Of a stretch of DNA of 64,000 nt, positions 11,748-23,179 are shown one piece after another. This stretch comes from Liopterus haemorrhoidalis (Eukaryota; Arthropoda; Insecta; Coleoptera; Dytiscidae). The position numbers were made by a program, and so were the translations under genes. Positions within the stretch are counted from its first letter, which is position 1. Each line of letters starts with the position of its first letter. The notes below the pieces were generated by a model, which saw nothing but the letters and a program-made list of their open reading frames with translations, searched no databases and was not told where the DNA came from. The stretch is taken from positions 226,292,260 through 226,356,259 of the forward strand of contig OZ020611.1 in assembly GCA_963971575.1 (NCBI GenBank). The letters are read 5' to 3'.

Positions 11748-12806
11748 TTTTAGGGTTTTGTAGGTATGACCAAAAAACTCTTATACCGTCATTATGTCGT
11801 CTGTCTGTCTGTTCGGTAAAAATTGTAGCCAAGCGGCTAAACCTAGATAGTTGAAATTTGGCATGCTTATACAACTATTTGATCCGCACATAGGAAAAAT
11901 ACTAAAACATCTAAAAAACATATCCCCCTAAAAATATGTGGTCATCGAAAAAAAATTTTATTTTTACCCTTAGTACGTGGATTAATGAATAAAATTTTAT
12001 TTTTGCAAAATAAATTATTTTGATGTGATATTTGCCAAAATTGTGCAAAAATTTGTCCCACACCCTGTAGTCCACATGGTTTAAACTAGAAATCTGAAAA
12101 AATTCTATATAATGTATATTGATGTGAACCGGAATAGTACAACAGGAATTTTTGATCAGATTATGTATTGTATGAAAATAACGCTTTTTTTTGTTTTTTT
12201 TTTTTTTTTGATGATGTACAAAAGTAATAGTTATGTAACACACTATACTAGAAGGCGTATCCTGGTCTATTGATTAGCTTGCTCGCTTGCTACGCAGCAA
12301 ACTAGGGTTCGCTCCCGGGCAAAGGAGACAATTGTATTTTTATTTTGTTTGTCAAAACTCTAGTTATAATTTGGCAAATGTTGCATTTAATTTTTAAGAG
12401 CGCAAATTTAATAACCAGTTGGAATTGTTGGAATTTAATTTTCATTCTATGTGTCATGTATACGAAACCAGAGGGGCGGAGCATATGACTTAAAACAATC
12501 AATGAAAGCAATAGGCGCAATTTTCAAAATCTTAATGAACCTTGCTATATAAAAAAAATACTGGACATATTTAGAAACCTAAATAATGGTATAAGGTATT
12601 CGAATTAAAATTAACAAAAAAATATTTTAACATAAAATTGGTTTTTAATGCTCTCAGATTAACAGACGATAAATTATTTAAAAAACATCGTTCATTTTGT
12701 CGTGATTACTACAAATCAAAATTTGTCCTACACACTCAGCATGCCGCCTTAACTTATTATATACCTGCGAAACCTTGCAATGTGTGAAAATTCACACTTC
12801 GCATAA
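11748..12806 (+). mobile_element. R-family element, copy 3
   Basis: It starts with TTTTTAGGGTTTTGTAGGTA, then AAAAAACTCTTATACCGTCA, a short TCTG run and the AAATTGTAGCC-CGGCTAAACC block. The rest of the backbone follows, including GTCCCACACCCTGTAG, AGTACAACAGGAATTTTTGA and CAGATTATG. After a poly-T it carries a tRNA-like insert (12254-12327). It then continues with sequence shared with the 18.5-kb copy: AACAGACGATAAATTATTT at 12660 and CACACTCAGCATGCCGCCTT at 12732. The distal end coincides with a hairpin motif at 12751-12806. Confidence 0.7.
12254..12327 (+). other. tRNA-like sequence with Pol III box motifs inside R copy 3
   Basis: A box A-like block (TGGTCTATTGATTAGCTT) and a box B-like block (GGGTTCGCTCCC) are about 40 bases apart, with a possible T-arm (GGG-TTCGCTC-CCG). 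The sequence is too imperfect for a functional tRNA gene and resembles a SINE head. It occupies the same backbone position as different tRNA-like blocks in R copies 5 and 6. Confidence 0.5.
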
Positions 12807-13371
12807 TTTTTTTTGAATGTACATTATTGAGATTTTTTTTAGACTAACCACTGTGGGATATAAAAGGACACATTTTTATTTATTATTTTTGGCAAAAACC
12901 GGTAAAAATTTTTAATTTTTTTATCAAGAGGTTTCATTTGATACCCTACTCTAAGTTAAAAAGAAAAATATTTATGTTTCCGTTGAATACATTTGTTTAT
13001 ATTTTTCCCGCTTTGTTTTTTTCAACTCTCAATAGTTTTTCTATATATGGATCAAATAGTACAAGTATTCCAAATCTCATCTCTCCAGTTCCAGCCTTTT
13101 GACTCAAACAAGCAGATTGTACAGGCAGGCAGGCAGGCAGACAGACAGACAGACAGGCAGATAGACAATCAGACAGACAGACAGACAGACAGACGGACGG
13201 ACAGACGGACGGACAGACGGACGGACAGGCCGACAGGCAGACAGAAAGACTAGCAGGCAGACCAAAAAACCAGGCAGACAGGCTGACAAACAAACAAACA
13301 GACAGACAGACAGATAGACACATGAGTTACGTTAAAGGGTTCATTTGGCATACCTACAGAGCCCTAAAAAT
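12800..13371 (-). mobile_element. R-family element, copy 4 (reversed, diverged)
   Basis: On the minus strand it begins TTTTTAGGGCTCTGTAGGTA, followed by a ~200-bp degenerate TCTG-type array and a TTGACTC..CAAAAGG-type block. Diverged backbone follows, including the GGGTATCAAATGAAACCTC motif that is also found in copy 5. It lies head-on against copy 3. Confidence 0.6.
13122..13320. repeat. CAGA/GACG microsatellite (degenerate)
   Basis: Tetranucleotide array of CAGA, CAGG and GGAC variants, interrupted and heterogeneous. It sits exactly where other R copies carry a short TCTG run. Long Cys-Leu-Ser-Val or Thr-Asp-Arg-Gln ORFs across it are artefacts of the repeat. Confidence 0.85.
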
Positions 13372-14380
13372 GGCATTTTAATTCAATTTGAACAGGACCA
13401 TGCATATTTATTTAAAAATATAATCCTGTCTACTGAAGAAATTCTAGAATAAGTAAAAAAAAAAAATATTACGCAATGCTACTTTATAAATTAATAATTT
13501 TTAAATAAAAAATTTATAGTTTTAACACATATAATAACGTACTGCTATTTTTGCGCAAATTATTGTATATTTCAGTATTTTCCTTGAGGCGGTGCCACCA
13601 TAAACCAAAGTGACTTGCTACATTATTATCACTGCAATATTCCCCTTTAACTACGCTACTGATCATTACAAACGCGCAATGTATATTCCACCCTTGCAAC
13701 TGGACCTGCAGTTAATGGTACTTTGATGATACAGGGTGTATCGCAATACAACCCTCAAAGTTTATGGTAATACAGGGCGCTTAACAAAAGTTTTGTATAT
13801 TTTTATAGTGCTTTTAAAAATGTAGTTTTCGAGGGTGTTTTGTAAAGAACTATTTTTGTAAACGGTTTGAGGAACACTAAAAGATTGTAGGGCGTAAGGA
13901 TAAGAGAAGTGTCTATTGAAATCTCGAGAGTCCTTGCTCCAAACTTGACATTTAGAATGGTGCAGTTTACAAACTTGCTAAAGATATTGAATAGAGTTTA
14001 AAGGTTTTTTTTGAAGATTGTTTGAACCACTGTGTGGGTTGTGAGAAGTTTGATTCTTGGCAAATAAAGCCATCTTCAAACAATTCTATGTAAACTTAAC
14101 CCTTTTATTTTCTTTCTGAAAAATATACTTGGTAAATCCTTTTTTTTACTTTCATATATGGATTTCTACATGCTTTTCGTAATTTTTATACTTAAATTTT
14201 CATCTTCGACTATTTTGGAACATCAGCCCTGGAGTCGTTACTAATCATCAGACTCTTTCGTTACTAAAATATTTCCTGTACTAAAAATCTTACTGCCATT
14301 CTTGCCTAAAATTTATATATTTTTTTTTTGTTCCAACCCAAAGGGATTGTTCTAAAAATTTAAAGTATTCTGAATAATGC
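13372..14380. other. Non-coding, no recognisable feature
   Basis: No convincing gene. A TACAGGGTGTATCGCAATAC-like block near 13730-13790 resembles the ends of Tc1/mariner-type MITEs, but no matching opposite end was found. Confidence 0.35.
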
Positions 14381-14821
14381 ACATTTAGATATTTAGTACA
14401 TTTAACGCTAAGTATAACCTCCCGAGATTAGTTTCTTATACATAACTAACAATGTATCTAATGAGATATTTTTAATTGTTGGTAAAATTGTTGTAAAAAT
14501 ATTATCCCTCAATAACTTGATCCCAGACAATAGTGTTTTGTATTTTTTAAATATATTTATGGATTTCAAATATATTTTCTATTTATATAGTCTTGTATAG
14601 AAATGTTCAGATTGTACGTCAACATTTTTTTTCGACATGATTGTTTTAAGTTTACAACCAACGTCGAAAAATATTATACTTGACGATAATGGAAAGTGTT
14701 CTTTACGAAAATTTAATAAAATTTATCATCAGTACCTATATTGAGAACAAGTGCAGATTCACTTAATGATGACGGAAAAAATAGATTACCCTTGTACATG
14801 GTAATCTATTTTTTCCAATTA

Positions 14822-16087
14822 GTCTCAAAAGAAATTTTATATTTATTTAGCTTACTGCGTGAACGCAACGTATCCGAGGGGCGCGGGGGTTATGTCAATC
14901 GGTAGCCTGGCTTTTGGGAATTCAGTCGCTATGGAGCATTTCTCGGGAGCAGACCGCCCGTTATGCGTGCGAGAGTTTTACAAAAACGGTGATTCGGCGA
15001 CTGTAGCGCGTAGAAAATTCTGCAGTATTCGAGGTTTTCGCCACTTAAATGATGCGCCAAGCATTCCTCTCATTCGACATTGGGTTAAAAATCCGAGCGA
15101 CCTAGGTCATCAAGAACGGTAGAAAACGTGGAGAATGTTAATCAGTCTGTTCGTGACGACCCGAACCTTTCAATTCGGAAGCGCGGAAGTGCTTTAAATG
15201 TGCATAGATCATCATTACATCGCATTATGCACAAAGACCTAAAGCTGCACCCCTACAAAATTCAATTGGTGCAAGAATTAAAGCCCCAAGATGCCAGTCA
15301 GAGGCTTAATTTCGTAAATCAGGTGATTGAACGATTTTCAACGGTTACCAACATTTTGTTTTCGGATGAAGCTCATTTTCATCTTAATGGCCACATAAAT
15401 AAGCAGAACTGCCGCTACTGTAGTGCAACGAATCCGAAACGCAAACATCAGAAACCCCTACATTCGCCTAAAGTGACCGTATGGGCTGCGATGTCGGCGC
15501 GAGGAATTATCGGCCCTTACTTTTTTGAAGACGAAAGGGGGCGTGCAGTTACAGTGAATTCAGAGCGTTATGTGGAGATGTTAGACAACTTCTTGGTACC
15601 TGAACTGCAAAACTTTCCTGGCTATAACCAAAGACCATGGTTCCAACAGGACGGAGCAACTTCACACACGTCCAATATGTCTCTGCCACGTGTTCGTGAA
15701 ATTTTCTCAGGCAAATTGATCTCCCGGAGAGGTGACATAAATTGGCCAACACGCAGTCCAGATTTAACCCCTATGGACTTTTTCCTATGGGGTTATCTTA
15801 AATCTAAAGTTTACGCCAATAAACCGACTTCACTGGCGCATTTGAAAGAAAATATCCGTCACGAAATAGCAGCCATCCCTGAATCCACCTGCCGAGACGT
15901 CATAAATAATTTTACTGTTCGATTAAATGAGTGCCGAGAACGCGAGGGTCTACATTTAGACGATATTATTTTTAAGAAATAAATCCCCAAAAAGTGTATT
16001 TTAATAATTAATAAACATTTTTCTATATACGGCTTACTTTTTTTTTAATCGATCCACTAAATATAAAATTTCTTTTGGGACACCTTG
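14822..16087 (+). mobile_element. DD41D mariner, copy 1
   Basis: The right end reads AATTTCTTTTGGGACACCTTG and is followed by TA. The left end retains GTCTCAAAAGAAATTTTATA but has lost the outermost CAAGGT seen in the copy at 20260. The interior encodes a transposase with a frameshifting deletion. It is inserted in a family L element. Confidence 0.85.
14859..15982 (+). pseudogene. DD41D mariner transposase pseudogene (37-bp deletion)
   Basis: The N-terminal DNA-binding part (14859-15122) and the catalytic part (15128-15982) are almost intact. Asp1 is in LFSDEAHF, Asp2 in WFQQDGATSH, and Asp3 in SPDLTPMDFFLWGYL. Asp2 and Asp3 are separated by 41 residues, placing this in the DD41D group (rosa-like mariners, by recalled family definition). 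Compared with the 20.3-kb copy, 37 bases are missing near 15090, between short AAAAT repeats. This removes a segment beginning FKETGTTLDISK and shifts the frame into a stop at 15120-15122. The catalytic triad is intact but the protein would be truncated. Confidence 0.9.
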
Positions 16088-16305
16088 TATAATAACTATA
16101 AACACATTCGATTTCACAGTAGAACAAAATAGCTATAAAGGTATTTGTAGAATATAGCTTTCAATTTGCCGCTTCGTAAACAAATATGCTTCGATTAATT
16201 TACAAGAAGTCGTCTATAATACAATTTGGTTATTAACAATTACATTAGTTTTTTTTTTTTTTACAATTAAAAGTATCCTATTAGACATATACGATTTTAT
16301 TTATA

Positions 16306-16712
16306 CAGTCTGTTTCAAACGCTTAGGCGGAACTAAATGGGAATTTCGTTCTTTTAGGTTGTCACGACAAGGGACCTTGTTTGGGTTATTTCATTTTTCA
16401 CGTTGCAATGTCAAAATTTAAAATTACAACAATGAAACCATGGAAACGAATGACCTATGTCAAAATTAAATTATTTTTTTATATATTTTAATGACAAAAA
16501 AATTAATAAATGGGAAATTTGTATTAAGAATGACACAAAAAATCAAAATATAAAGAAAATGACAATTTAAAATGATATTAACCTTAACCAAAAAATGTGT
16601 ATTGTAAGTATGATTTACAAAGCTTAAACAAAACGGTCGAAAAGCACGATTTAAACGATGAAAGTAACTAGATTGCAAAATTTAGTTCCGCTTAACAGTT
16701 TGGAACAGACTG
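16306..16712. mobile_element. MITE family M, copy 3 (full length)
   Basis: The left end CAGTCTGTTTCAAACGCTTA and the right end GTTTGGAACAGACTG are inverted copies, flanked by TA on both sides. The interior is the reverse complement of the copy 1 interior (for example AATGGGAAATTTGTATTAAG near 16508), giving a full-length reference of about 405 bp. Confidence 0.8.
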
Positions 16713-17211
16713 TAATTGTTAGTTTTGTATGAGACTTGTGGGTGCCATGCGGTTGCGTCCCCCTTATAAAAAATCCATTTTGATGCTAATTTAATCAAAA
16801 ATATGTCAGCCCTGTCCACCACCCTGTCACACAAAGTCTAAAAAACTAAAAAAATAAAAATGAAATAAAAAACAAAAAATGGAGTAATACTCAATGGTGT
16901 GAACCAAAACAGTACAAACGTTTTTATTTATTTTTTCCTATTTATCGTACATTTTTTAAATATATTGGCCTAGCATAGAGTGAACGCTAGTTTTGAAAGT
17001 GTATAGCTACTCTTTCGTATATTGGCTCAATTATATGTTGAAATAAGTGAAAATGCCGAGTTCTGATTCATTTTTGGATGAGTTGTTTCTAACAGAATCA
17101 CTATATTTAAAAATTGGACCAAAAATAAAAAGTACCTTTATATGCAATAAACCAAGAGAGACGTAAATATGGGGAATACCACCACTTAAGGCTGCGTATA
17201 ACCCCCAAACG

Positions 17212-17930
17212 TTACCAATTTCTTATACAAAACTAAAAATCAGAAATAAAATTAGTATCAATCTATACAACAAATTTTGCACCGAATTTTTATCTACCTA
17301 ATAGGATATTTTTAATTGTAGAAACATTTATTGTAAAAATATTATCGCTCAATAACTTAATAATTGACATCAGCAAAATTGTTGTGTAATTTTTTAAATC
17401 TATTTATGGGTTTCAAATAACTTTTATATTTATATAGTTTTGTAAAGAAATGTTCAAATAATACGTCAACATTTTTGTCGAATTGATTACTTATAGTTTC
17501 GAACCCTCGTCGAAAAATATTATACTTGATGATAATGGAATGCCACTTGGTACACGTGTTCTTCATAAAAATTAAATTATTTTTACTCGTAACACCTATT
17601 TTGAGAACCGCGGCAGATTAAAGATGGCGGCAAATATAGATTACCAAGTACAATAACTGTAAGTTATTTTCACAATAGAACAAAATAGCTCAAATCCTTT
17701 TTGTACAATGAAGCTTTAGCTACAATTGGCTGCATCGTTCGCAAATATGCGTCGATTGGTTTACAAGATGGCGTCTATAATGCAATATGCTTATTTACAA
17801 TTACATAACAGTTTTTTCTACAATTAAAAATATCCTATTAGATAGATAAAAATTCGCTGCAAGTTTTGATATATAGATTGTTATTAATTTTATTTCCGAT
17901 TATTAGTTTTGTATAAGAAACTATTGAGAA
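17212..17930. mobile_element. Family L element, copy 1 (long inverted ends, uninterrupted)
   Basis: The left arm (from CAATTTCTTATACAAAACTA through TACCTAATAGGATATTTTTA to ATTGTAGAAA) is mirrored at 17815-17930: TTTCTACAATTAAAAATATC, CTATTAGATAGATAAAAATT and TTAGTTTTGTATAAGAAACT. Inverted ends are roughly 100-115 bp. No protein is encoded. The homologous copy at 14400-16300 is interrupted by a mariner. Confidence 0.7.
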
Positions 17931-18174
17931 CTATAGGGTTGTGCGTCGCCTTAAAAGAAGATGATGCAAGATTTTTTAAATATTTTTTTGTTTTGGCGCT
18001 GACAACAAGCTGCTTAAACGACCGGCGCCGACCAGTACAAAGAGTTTGCGGTTACATTTGAAAACATGGACAGATACTGCGGCAGATCAGCGCTTGTTGC
18101 CAGTAAAGCTGGTGTCGGCTTTCTGTATGTTCGCGGCCTAAGCTTTTAGAAACCGGTCCTTAGTAAGTTACATA

Positions 18175-18348
18175 TAGCATGTTTCTTAGGTTTAAGCGGA
18201 ACTAGATTTTCAATTCTAGTAACTTTTACCTATTAAGTGAGGCTTTTGATCATAACCAAGCTCACTTCAAATCTTCAAAAGACAGCCAATGACAACTTAG
18301 GAAAAGGAAAATTCCAGTCAGTTCCGCTTAAACGTTTGGAATAGCCTA
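18175..18348. mobile_element. MITE family M, copy 4 (short form)
   Basis: The left end reads TAGCATGTTTCTTAGG with AAGCGGAACTAGATTTT. The right end reads CAGTCAGTTCCGCTTAAACG with TTTGGAATAGCC. It is internally deleted relative to copies 1 and 3. Confidence 0.7.
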
Positions 18349-18496
18349 TCTTTTAACAGTCAATAAATAATTTTCAAAATGTTGATCATTTTGACGAGTT
18401 TACAGCAAATAATGTTGTCCCAAGCATCGTCGTTTTGGTCTTTTTGATCGTGTTCACTTACTAAATGTTTGAATACCACATTTCCTATTCATTTTT

Positions 18497-18543
18497 AGGG
18501 TTTTGTAGGTCTGACCAAATAACCCTTATACCGTCATTTTGTC

Positions 18544-18577
<34 letters not shown>

Positions 18578-19404
18578 TCGGTTAAAATTGTAGCCAAACG
18601 GCTAAACCTAGAGAGTTGAAATTTGGCATGCTTATACAACTCTTTGACCCGCATATAGGAAAAATACTAAAACATCTAAAAAACATACCCCCCTAAAAAT
18701 ATAAACAAATATGTGCTCATCGAAAACAATTTTGTTTTTTTGTAGTTCTGAGTAGGGTATCAAATGAAAGCCCTTAGTACGTGGATTAACGATCAAATTT
18801 TTATTTTTGCAAAATAAATTATTTTGAAGCGATTTTTGCCAAAATTGTGCAAAAAATTTTTTGTCCCACACCCTGTAGCCCAGATGGTTTAAACTAAAAA
18901 TCTAAAAAAATTCTAAGTAATGTATATTGGTGTGAACCGAAATAGTACAACAGGAATTTTTGATCAGATTATGTTTTCGGAAAATAACGCATTTTTTGTG
19001 GTTTTTGGTTCACAAAGTACAAAAGTTATACCAATGTAATACAGTCATATGTAAGGCGCACGATGGCGTAACGGGTTAGAGCGCTGGTGTCGGAAGCTAA
19101 AATTCTCTGGAAAACGAAGGGTTTCGAGTTCGAGTACGGAGTGAGTTTTATTTTTTCTGTTTTTTTTTTTTGCATTTTTATTATGTTGAAATTATTTTGT
19201 CAAAATTCTAGTTATATTTTGACAAATGTTGTATTTAATTTTTAAGAGCGTAAATTTAATAACCAGTCTTATTATATGATTAACAGACGATAAATTATTT
19301 TAAAAATATCGTTCATTTTGCCGTGATTACTACAAAGTAAAATTTGTCCTACACACTCAGCATACCGCCTTCACTTATTGTGTGAATATTCACACTTCAC
19401 ATAA
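18497..19404 (+). mobile_element. R-family element, copy 5 (best reference backbone)
   Basis: It starts TTTTTAGGGTTTTGTAGGTC, then CCCTTATACCGTCATTTTG, a run of about nine TCTG units, GTTCGGTTAAAATTGTAGCC, AAACGGCTAAACCTAGAGAG, TTGAAATTTGGCATGCTTAT and GTCCCACACCCTGTAGCCCA. The backbone continues to AGTACAACAGGAATTTTTGA. A tRNA-like block is at 19056-19145. After it comes TTTGTCAAAATTCTAGTTAT, shared with copies 3 and 6, and then CACACTCAGCATACCGCCTT. No ORF runs through the element. Confidence 0.75.
19056..19145 (+). other. tRNA-like sequence with Pol III box motifs inside R copy 5
   Basis: A good box A (TGGCGTAACGGGTTAGAGCG, 19064-19083) is followed about 45 bases later by a box B-like GAGTTCGAGTACG. 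The sequence is unrelated to the tRNA-like blocks in the equivalent place of R copies 3 and 6. It is longer than a normal tRNA core, so a SINE head or decayed tRNA is more likely than a working tRNA gene. Confidence 0.55.
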
Positions 19405-19909
19405 ATTTTTTTGTCTAAATTTAATCTAATTGACTAAGTATTATCGGCACGTGCTGTAGTTTATAATCGTCGGGCGCAAATAAATTTCGCGCGCAACAGC
19501 AGCCATTAAATAAGATAAATAAACATCATATATGATTGATGTTTATTGATTTTTAGCGCATGATTTGTGTAAAACATCAGCGACATAACATGTATGGTAA
19601 TAAAAATGCTATTTTCCGGTTTGTTTGCAATGTAGTGTTAGTAATGTGTTGTTACAGTAATTGTTTTGACATCGTCAAACTAAATTTAATTGCATACTTG
19701 TTCAATGTCATTAAACTCAAAATATAAACACGAAAATTAACACAGAAAATTGCTACTGTTTGACACTGATTTGTCTTGAAAGGTTTTAAATTAATATTTA
19801 AATTTGTAATTGCATTTTCAATCAAGTTTTTAAAAAACGACTATTTGGACAAGATTTTTAATTTCATGATAAACTGTATTTAAATACAACTTCAATTATA
19901 AAACTGTAC

Positions 19910-20230
19910 TTACATTACCAGTGGCGCAGTCATGATTTTGTCTTGGGGGAGATCATAATTCTTAGAAAGATCCGGATAAACTCGAGCCAAAGTCCATACG
20001 AAAGATACTAACAATGTGAATAAAATTGAATTATAAACTCTGAAATTGGACGGGCTAAGAGTGTCTTCTCCTCCCGGTTTTGCTACTGTTATATTAGTCG
20101 TATCTTTGAACCCATCCAAATTACTAGTACCTATAATGTAGGAGCAAATTACAAAAAGAACTTTTGGTGCTGAAGAGATTATGAGACAACCCGATGAGTA
20201 ACCAGTTTCTATAAAGTGGTATTTCCCCAT
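19910..20230 (-). CDS. Unclassified exon-like ORF with a possible membrane segment
   Basis: This 106-codon minus-strand ORF has a balanced composition unlike the low-complexity ORFs around it. It has one clear hydrophobic stretch (FTLLVSFVWTLARVYP) and another near its start (PKVLFVICSYIIG). Between them is a polar loop with an N-glycosylation-type NIT. The 3' side runs into a strong splice-donor-like GTAAGT (19917-19912 on the minus strand). An acceptor-like CATTATAG lies inside the ORF near 20131, so the true exon may be shorter, starting around GTSNLDGF. A mariner is inserted about 30 bp upstream. I do not recognise the family. It could be a genuine exon of a host gene, a retrocopy, or chance. 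Confidence 0.35.
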   Translation of the reverse strand: MGKYHFIETGYSSGCLIISSAPKVLFVICSYIIGTSNLDGFKDTTNITVAKPGGEDTLSPSNFRVYNSILFTLLVSFVWTLARVYPDLSKNYDLPQDKIMTAPLVM

Positions 20231-20259
20231 TCTTGGACCACATACCTATTGCGCATCTA

Positions 20260-21496
20260 CAAGGTGTCTCAAAAGAAATTTTATATTTAGTGGATCGATT
20301 AAAAAAAAGTAAGCCGTATATAGAAAAAATGTTTATTAATTATTAAAATACACTTTTTGGGGATTTATTTCTTAAAAATAATATCGTCTAAATGTAGACC
20401 CTCGCGTTCTCGGCACTCATTTAATCGAACAGTAAAATTACTTATGACGTCTCGGCAGGTGGACTCACGGATGGCTGCCATTTCGTGACGGATATTTTCT
20501 TTCAAATGCGCCAGTGAAGTCGGTTTATTGGCGTAAACTTTAGATTTAAGATAACCCCATAGGAAAAAGTCCATAGGAGTTAAATCTGGACTGCGTGGAG
20601 GCCAATTTATGTCACCTCTCCGGGAGATCAATTTGCCTGAGAAACTTTCACGAACACGTGGCAGAGACCAGAGAACCATGTTCTTTGGTTATAGCCAGGA
20701 AAGTTTTGCAGTTCAGGTACTAATAAGTTGTCTAACATCTCCACAACATCTCCAGTAAGGGCCGATAATTCCTCGCGCCGACATCGCAACCCATACGGTC
20801 ACTTTAGGCGAATGTAGGGGTTTCTGATGTTTGCGTTTCGGATTCGTTGCACTCCAGTAGCGGCAGTTCTGCTTATTTACGTGGCCATTAAGATGAAAAT
20901 GAGCTTCATCCGAAAACAAAATGTTGGTAAACGTTGAAAATCGCTCAATCACCTGATTTACGAAATTAAGCCTCTGACTGGCATCTTGGGGCTTTAATTC
21001 TTGCACCAATTGAATTTTGTAGGGGTGCAGCTTTAGGTCTTTGTGCATAATGCGATGTAATGATGATCTATGCACATTTAAAGCACTTGCGCGCTTCCGA
21101 ATTGAAAGGTTCGGGTCGTCACGAACAGACTGATTAACATTCTCCACGTTTGCTACCGTTCTTGATGACCTAGGTCGCCCGGATTTTGATATATCCAGCG
21201 TTGTACCAGTCTCTTTAAAATTTTTAACCCAATGTCGAATGAGAGGAATGCTTGGCGCATCATTTAAGTGGCGAAAACCTCGAATACTGCAGAATTTTCT
21301 ACGCGCTACAGTCGCCGAATCACCGTTTTTGTAAAACTCTTGCACGCATAACGCGCGGTCTGCTCCCGAGAAACGCTCCATAGCGACTGAATTCCCAAGA
21401 GCCAGGCTACCGATTGACATAACCCCCGCGCCCCTCGGATACGTTGCGTTCACGCAGTAAGCTAAATAAATATAAAATTTCTTTTGAGACACCTTG
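20260..21496 (-). mobile_element. DD41D mariner, copy 2 (complete ends, TA duplication)
   Basis: Both ends are preserved: CAAGGTGTCTCAAAAGAAAT at the left and the inverted ATTTCTTTTGAGACACCTTG at the right. TA lies at 20258-20259 and 21497-21498. It is in the opposite orientation to the 14.8-kb copy and closely similar to it. Confidence 0.9.
20365..21492 (-). pseudogene. DD41D mariner transposase pseudogene (catalytic core deletions)
   Basis: The N-terminal 250 residues (21492-20713) are intact, including the DNA-binding region, the FKETGTTLDISKSGRPRSS segment lost in the other copy, and Asp1 in LFSDEAHF. The core is damaged at two places. The segment after IIGPY is replaced by a short scrambled stretch with a local duplication (near 20750). 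The block that should contain QQDGATSHT is deleted near 20680, removing Asp2. The C-terminal part (20679-20365) retains SPDLTPMDFFLWGYL. The protein cannot be catalytically active. Confidence 0.9.
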
Positions 21497-21498
21497 TA

Positions 21499-22393
21499 TT
21501 AAAGTTCAAGTTTCAAGTCGTTTCGTACATTACGGATCACTATACTCTAAACCAGGTAATTTCAGATATAAACTTTATTATTATTTAAAATAAAATTATT
21601 CAATTAGTTAAAAATATTCAAATTATTTAAATATAAAAACTAATCTATTTTAAGATAAACATCCTCAAAGATTAGTGCTATAATATATTTTTTTAGCTAG
21701 ATGTTTAGAGACAAGGGTAGAATTTACGGTCGTATATTATGATTTGTTTAAAATGTTGTCATCGTTTATCTCAAGTACATGGTCAAATGTTTACACAGAT
21801 GCGGATATGTGACCATATATTTTCAATGATATGGACTTCGTAGGTAATTAGAGTCAAAATTAATTATTTGGGGTTATGAATTATTGAGAATAGAAATATG
21901 AGTCTTCAAGATAAGTTAAAAGATTTTTGTTGTAAATTGGAGAGCTGATTATAATTACAACCACAAAAAATGGGGTTCAGAGATCAAATTATTATTTTTA
22001 ATAAAAGGGCTGGGATAATCTTGTTAGAGATAGGAGAGTCGTGAGTAAACCACCACTGGAGTCGGACTAACCTCCCAAGCATTTTTGTTTGAGAAACCCG
22101 ATAGCGTGTAGTGAACCAGAAGTAGCCTGGAAGTGTTGAGGACAGTTTTAATGAATTGAACGAAACTCAATAACGGGTTAAACACTGTGAGTACTGTGAG
22201 GTGTTTAACGGCTTGTGAGGTGAAACGGTGATTGTGAGGTTTTGTGTTGCGTGTCTCTCATGGGATTTCGTAACCAGCATCTTGTAATTGTAAGTTCTAC
22301 TGTACTCTTTAAGTTAAACCTTAATTAAACATTAAACGTAGATTAAGTAAAATGAAGACTTAAATTCAAACACCCTTATTCCTGTCATAAATA
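21499..22393. other. Non-coding, no recognisable feature
   Basis: Mostly AT-rich. A less AT-rich patch at 22020-22280 has no recognisable frame. No inverted ends were found. Confidence 0.4.
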
Positions 22394-22401
22394 ATCTAAG
22401 C

Positions 22402-23070
22402 CAGAGTTTCTCAACCGGGGGGCCGTGAAAGCTTCGCCGGGGGGGCGCGAAGTCATATAAGATCGAACCATGAAATTACAATTGAAAAACGCTCAATTTT
22501 GTAAGATATATTCATAAATATGTGACATTAATGTTTATTAAAATATACCTTTTAAACATAAATAAAATAAATTATACTTCTTTTGACAACTAATTTAAAC
22601 TAATTAAAACGGTTCGCGTTGGAGGTACTTCAAGTACTTTCAAGTAGGTACGACTTGAACCTGCAATATTTTTTGTTATGCTCCGAGCTACTATTAACTA
22701 AAAAGTAAGGATGCGAAAGTGTTCAAAATGGAAAGCAACTTGGAACAATGGAACACTTGTAAATAAAAATACTTGCAAGCCATTATAGATAACCGTAACA
22801 GATATTAAAAATATGTTTATGTAAAAGTTGTGTCTTTTCAAAAGCTTTATCCAAATATACCCAACATGCCATACGTTCCTATATAAAAAATCAAAGCCCT
22901 TGATATCCTGTACTTCCGGATTAGTCCGGAAAATTTAAATACTACCATCCAATTATTTGGGTAAACTCTGATCACCAACTTTTTCCCAACTTGCTCACAC
23001 ATCGTCTTTTCGAGAAAAATCGTGTTTCCTCTATCTTGATACACCTTGTGATTCCTCCCTCCCCCCCCCG

Positions 23071-23106
<36 letters not shown>

Positions 23107-23179
23107 GTATATAGGGGGCCGCAGACAATATTTACGTTGTTTTGGGGGGTCCCATGCCACAAAAGGTTGAGAAACACTG
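22402..23179. mobile_element. hAT-type element H, copy 1, perfect 8-bp TSD
   Basis: The left end CAGAGTTTCTCAACCGGGGG pairs with the right end AAAAGGTTGAGAAACACTG. ATCTAAGC flanks both sides exactly (22394-22401 and 23180-23187). The interior has GGGGGGCCG blocks near both ends and a CT/AT microsatellite near 23070-23110. There is no transposase. It is homologous to 23715-24845. Confidence 0.9.

Larger units (their letters stand above)
14400..16300. mobile_element. Family L element, copy 2, split by a DD41D mariner
   Basis: Left flank (14400-14815) and right flank (16090-16295) together match the uninterrupted copy at 17212-17930. Shared markers are TTGATGATAATGGAA-like text, AATATTATACTTGA, CACAGTAGAACAAAATAGCT and CAATTAAAAGTATCCTATTA. 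The mariner at 14822-16087 sits between them, so copy 17212-17930 approximates the empty site. Just left of the insertion is a hairpin (AAAAAATAGATTACC and its complement, 14776-14815). Confidence 0.65.

Noticed and set aside
12993..13323. Overlapping Cys/Ser- and Asp/Arg-rich ORFs
   Set aside because: They arise from the degenerate CAGA/GACG microsatellite in R copy 4.
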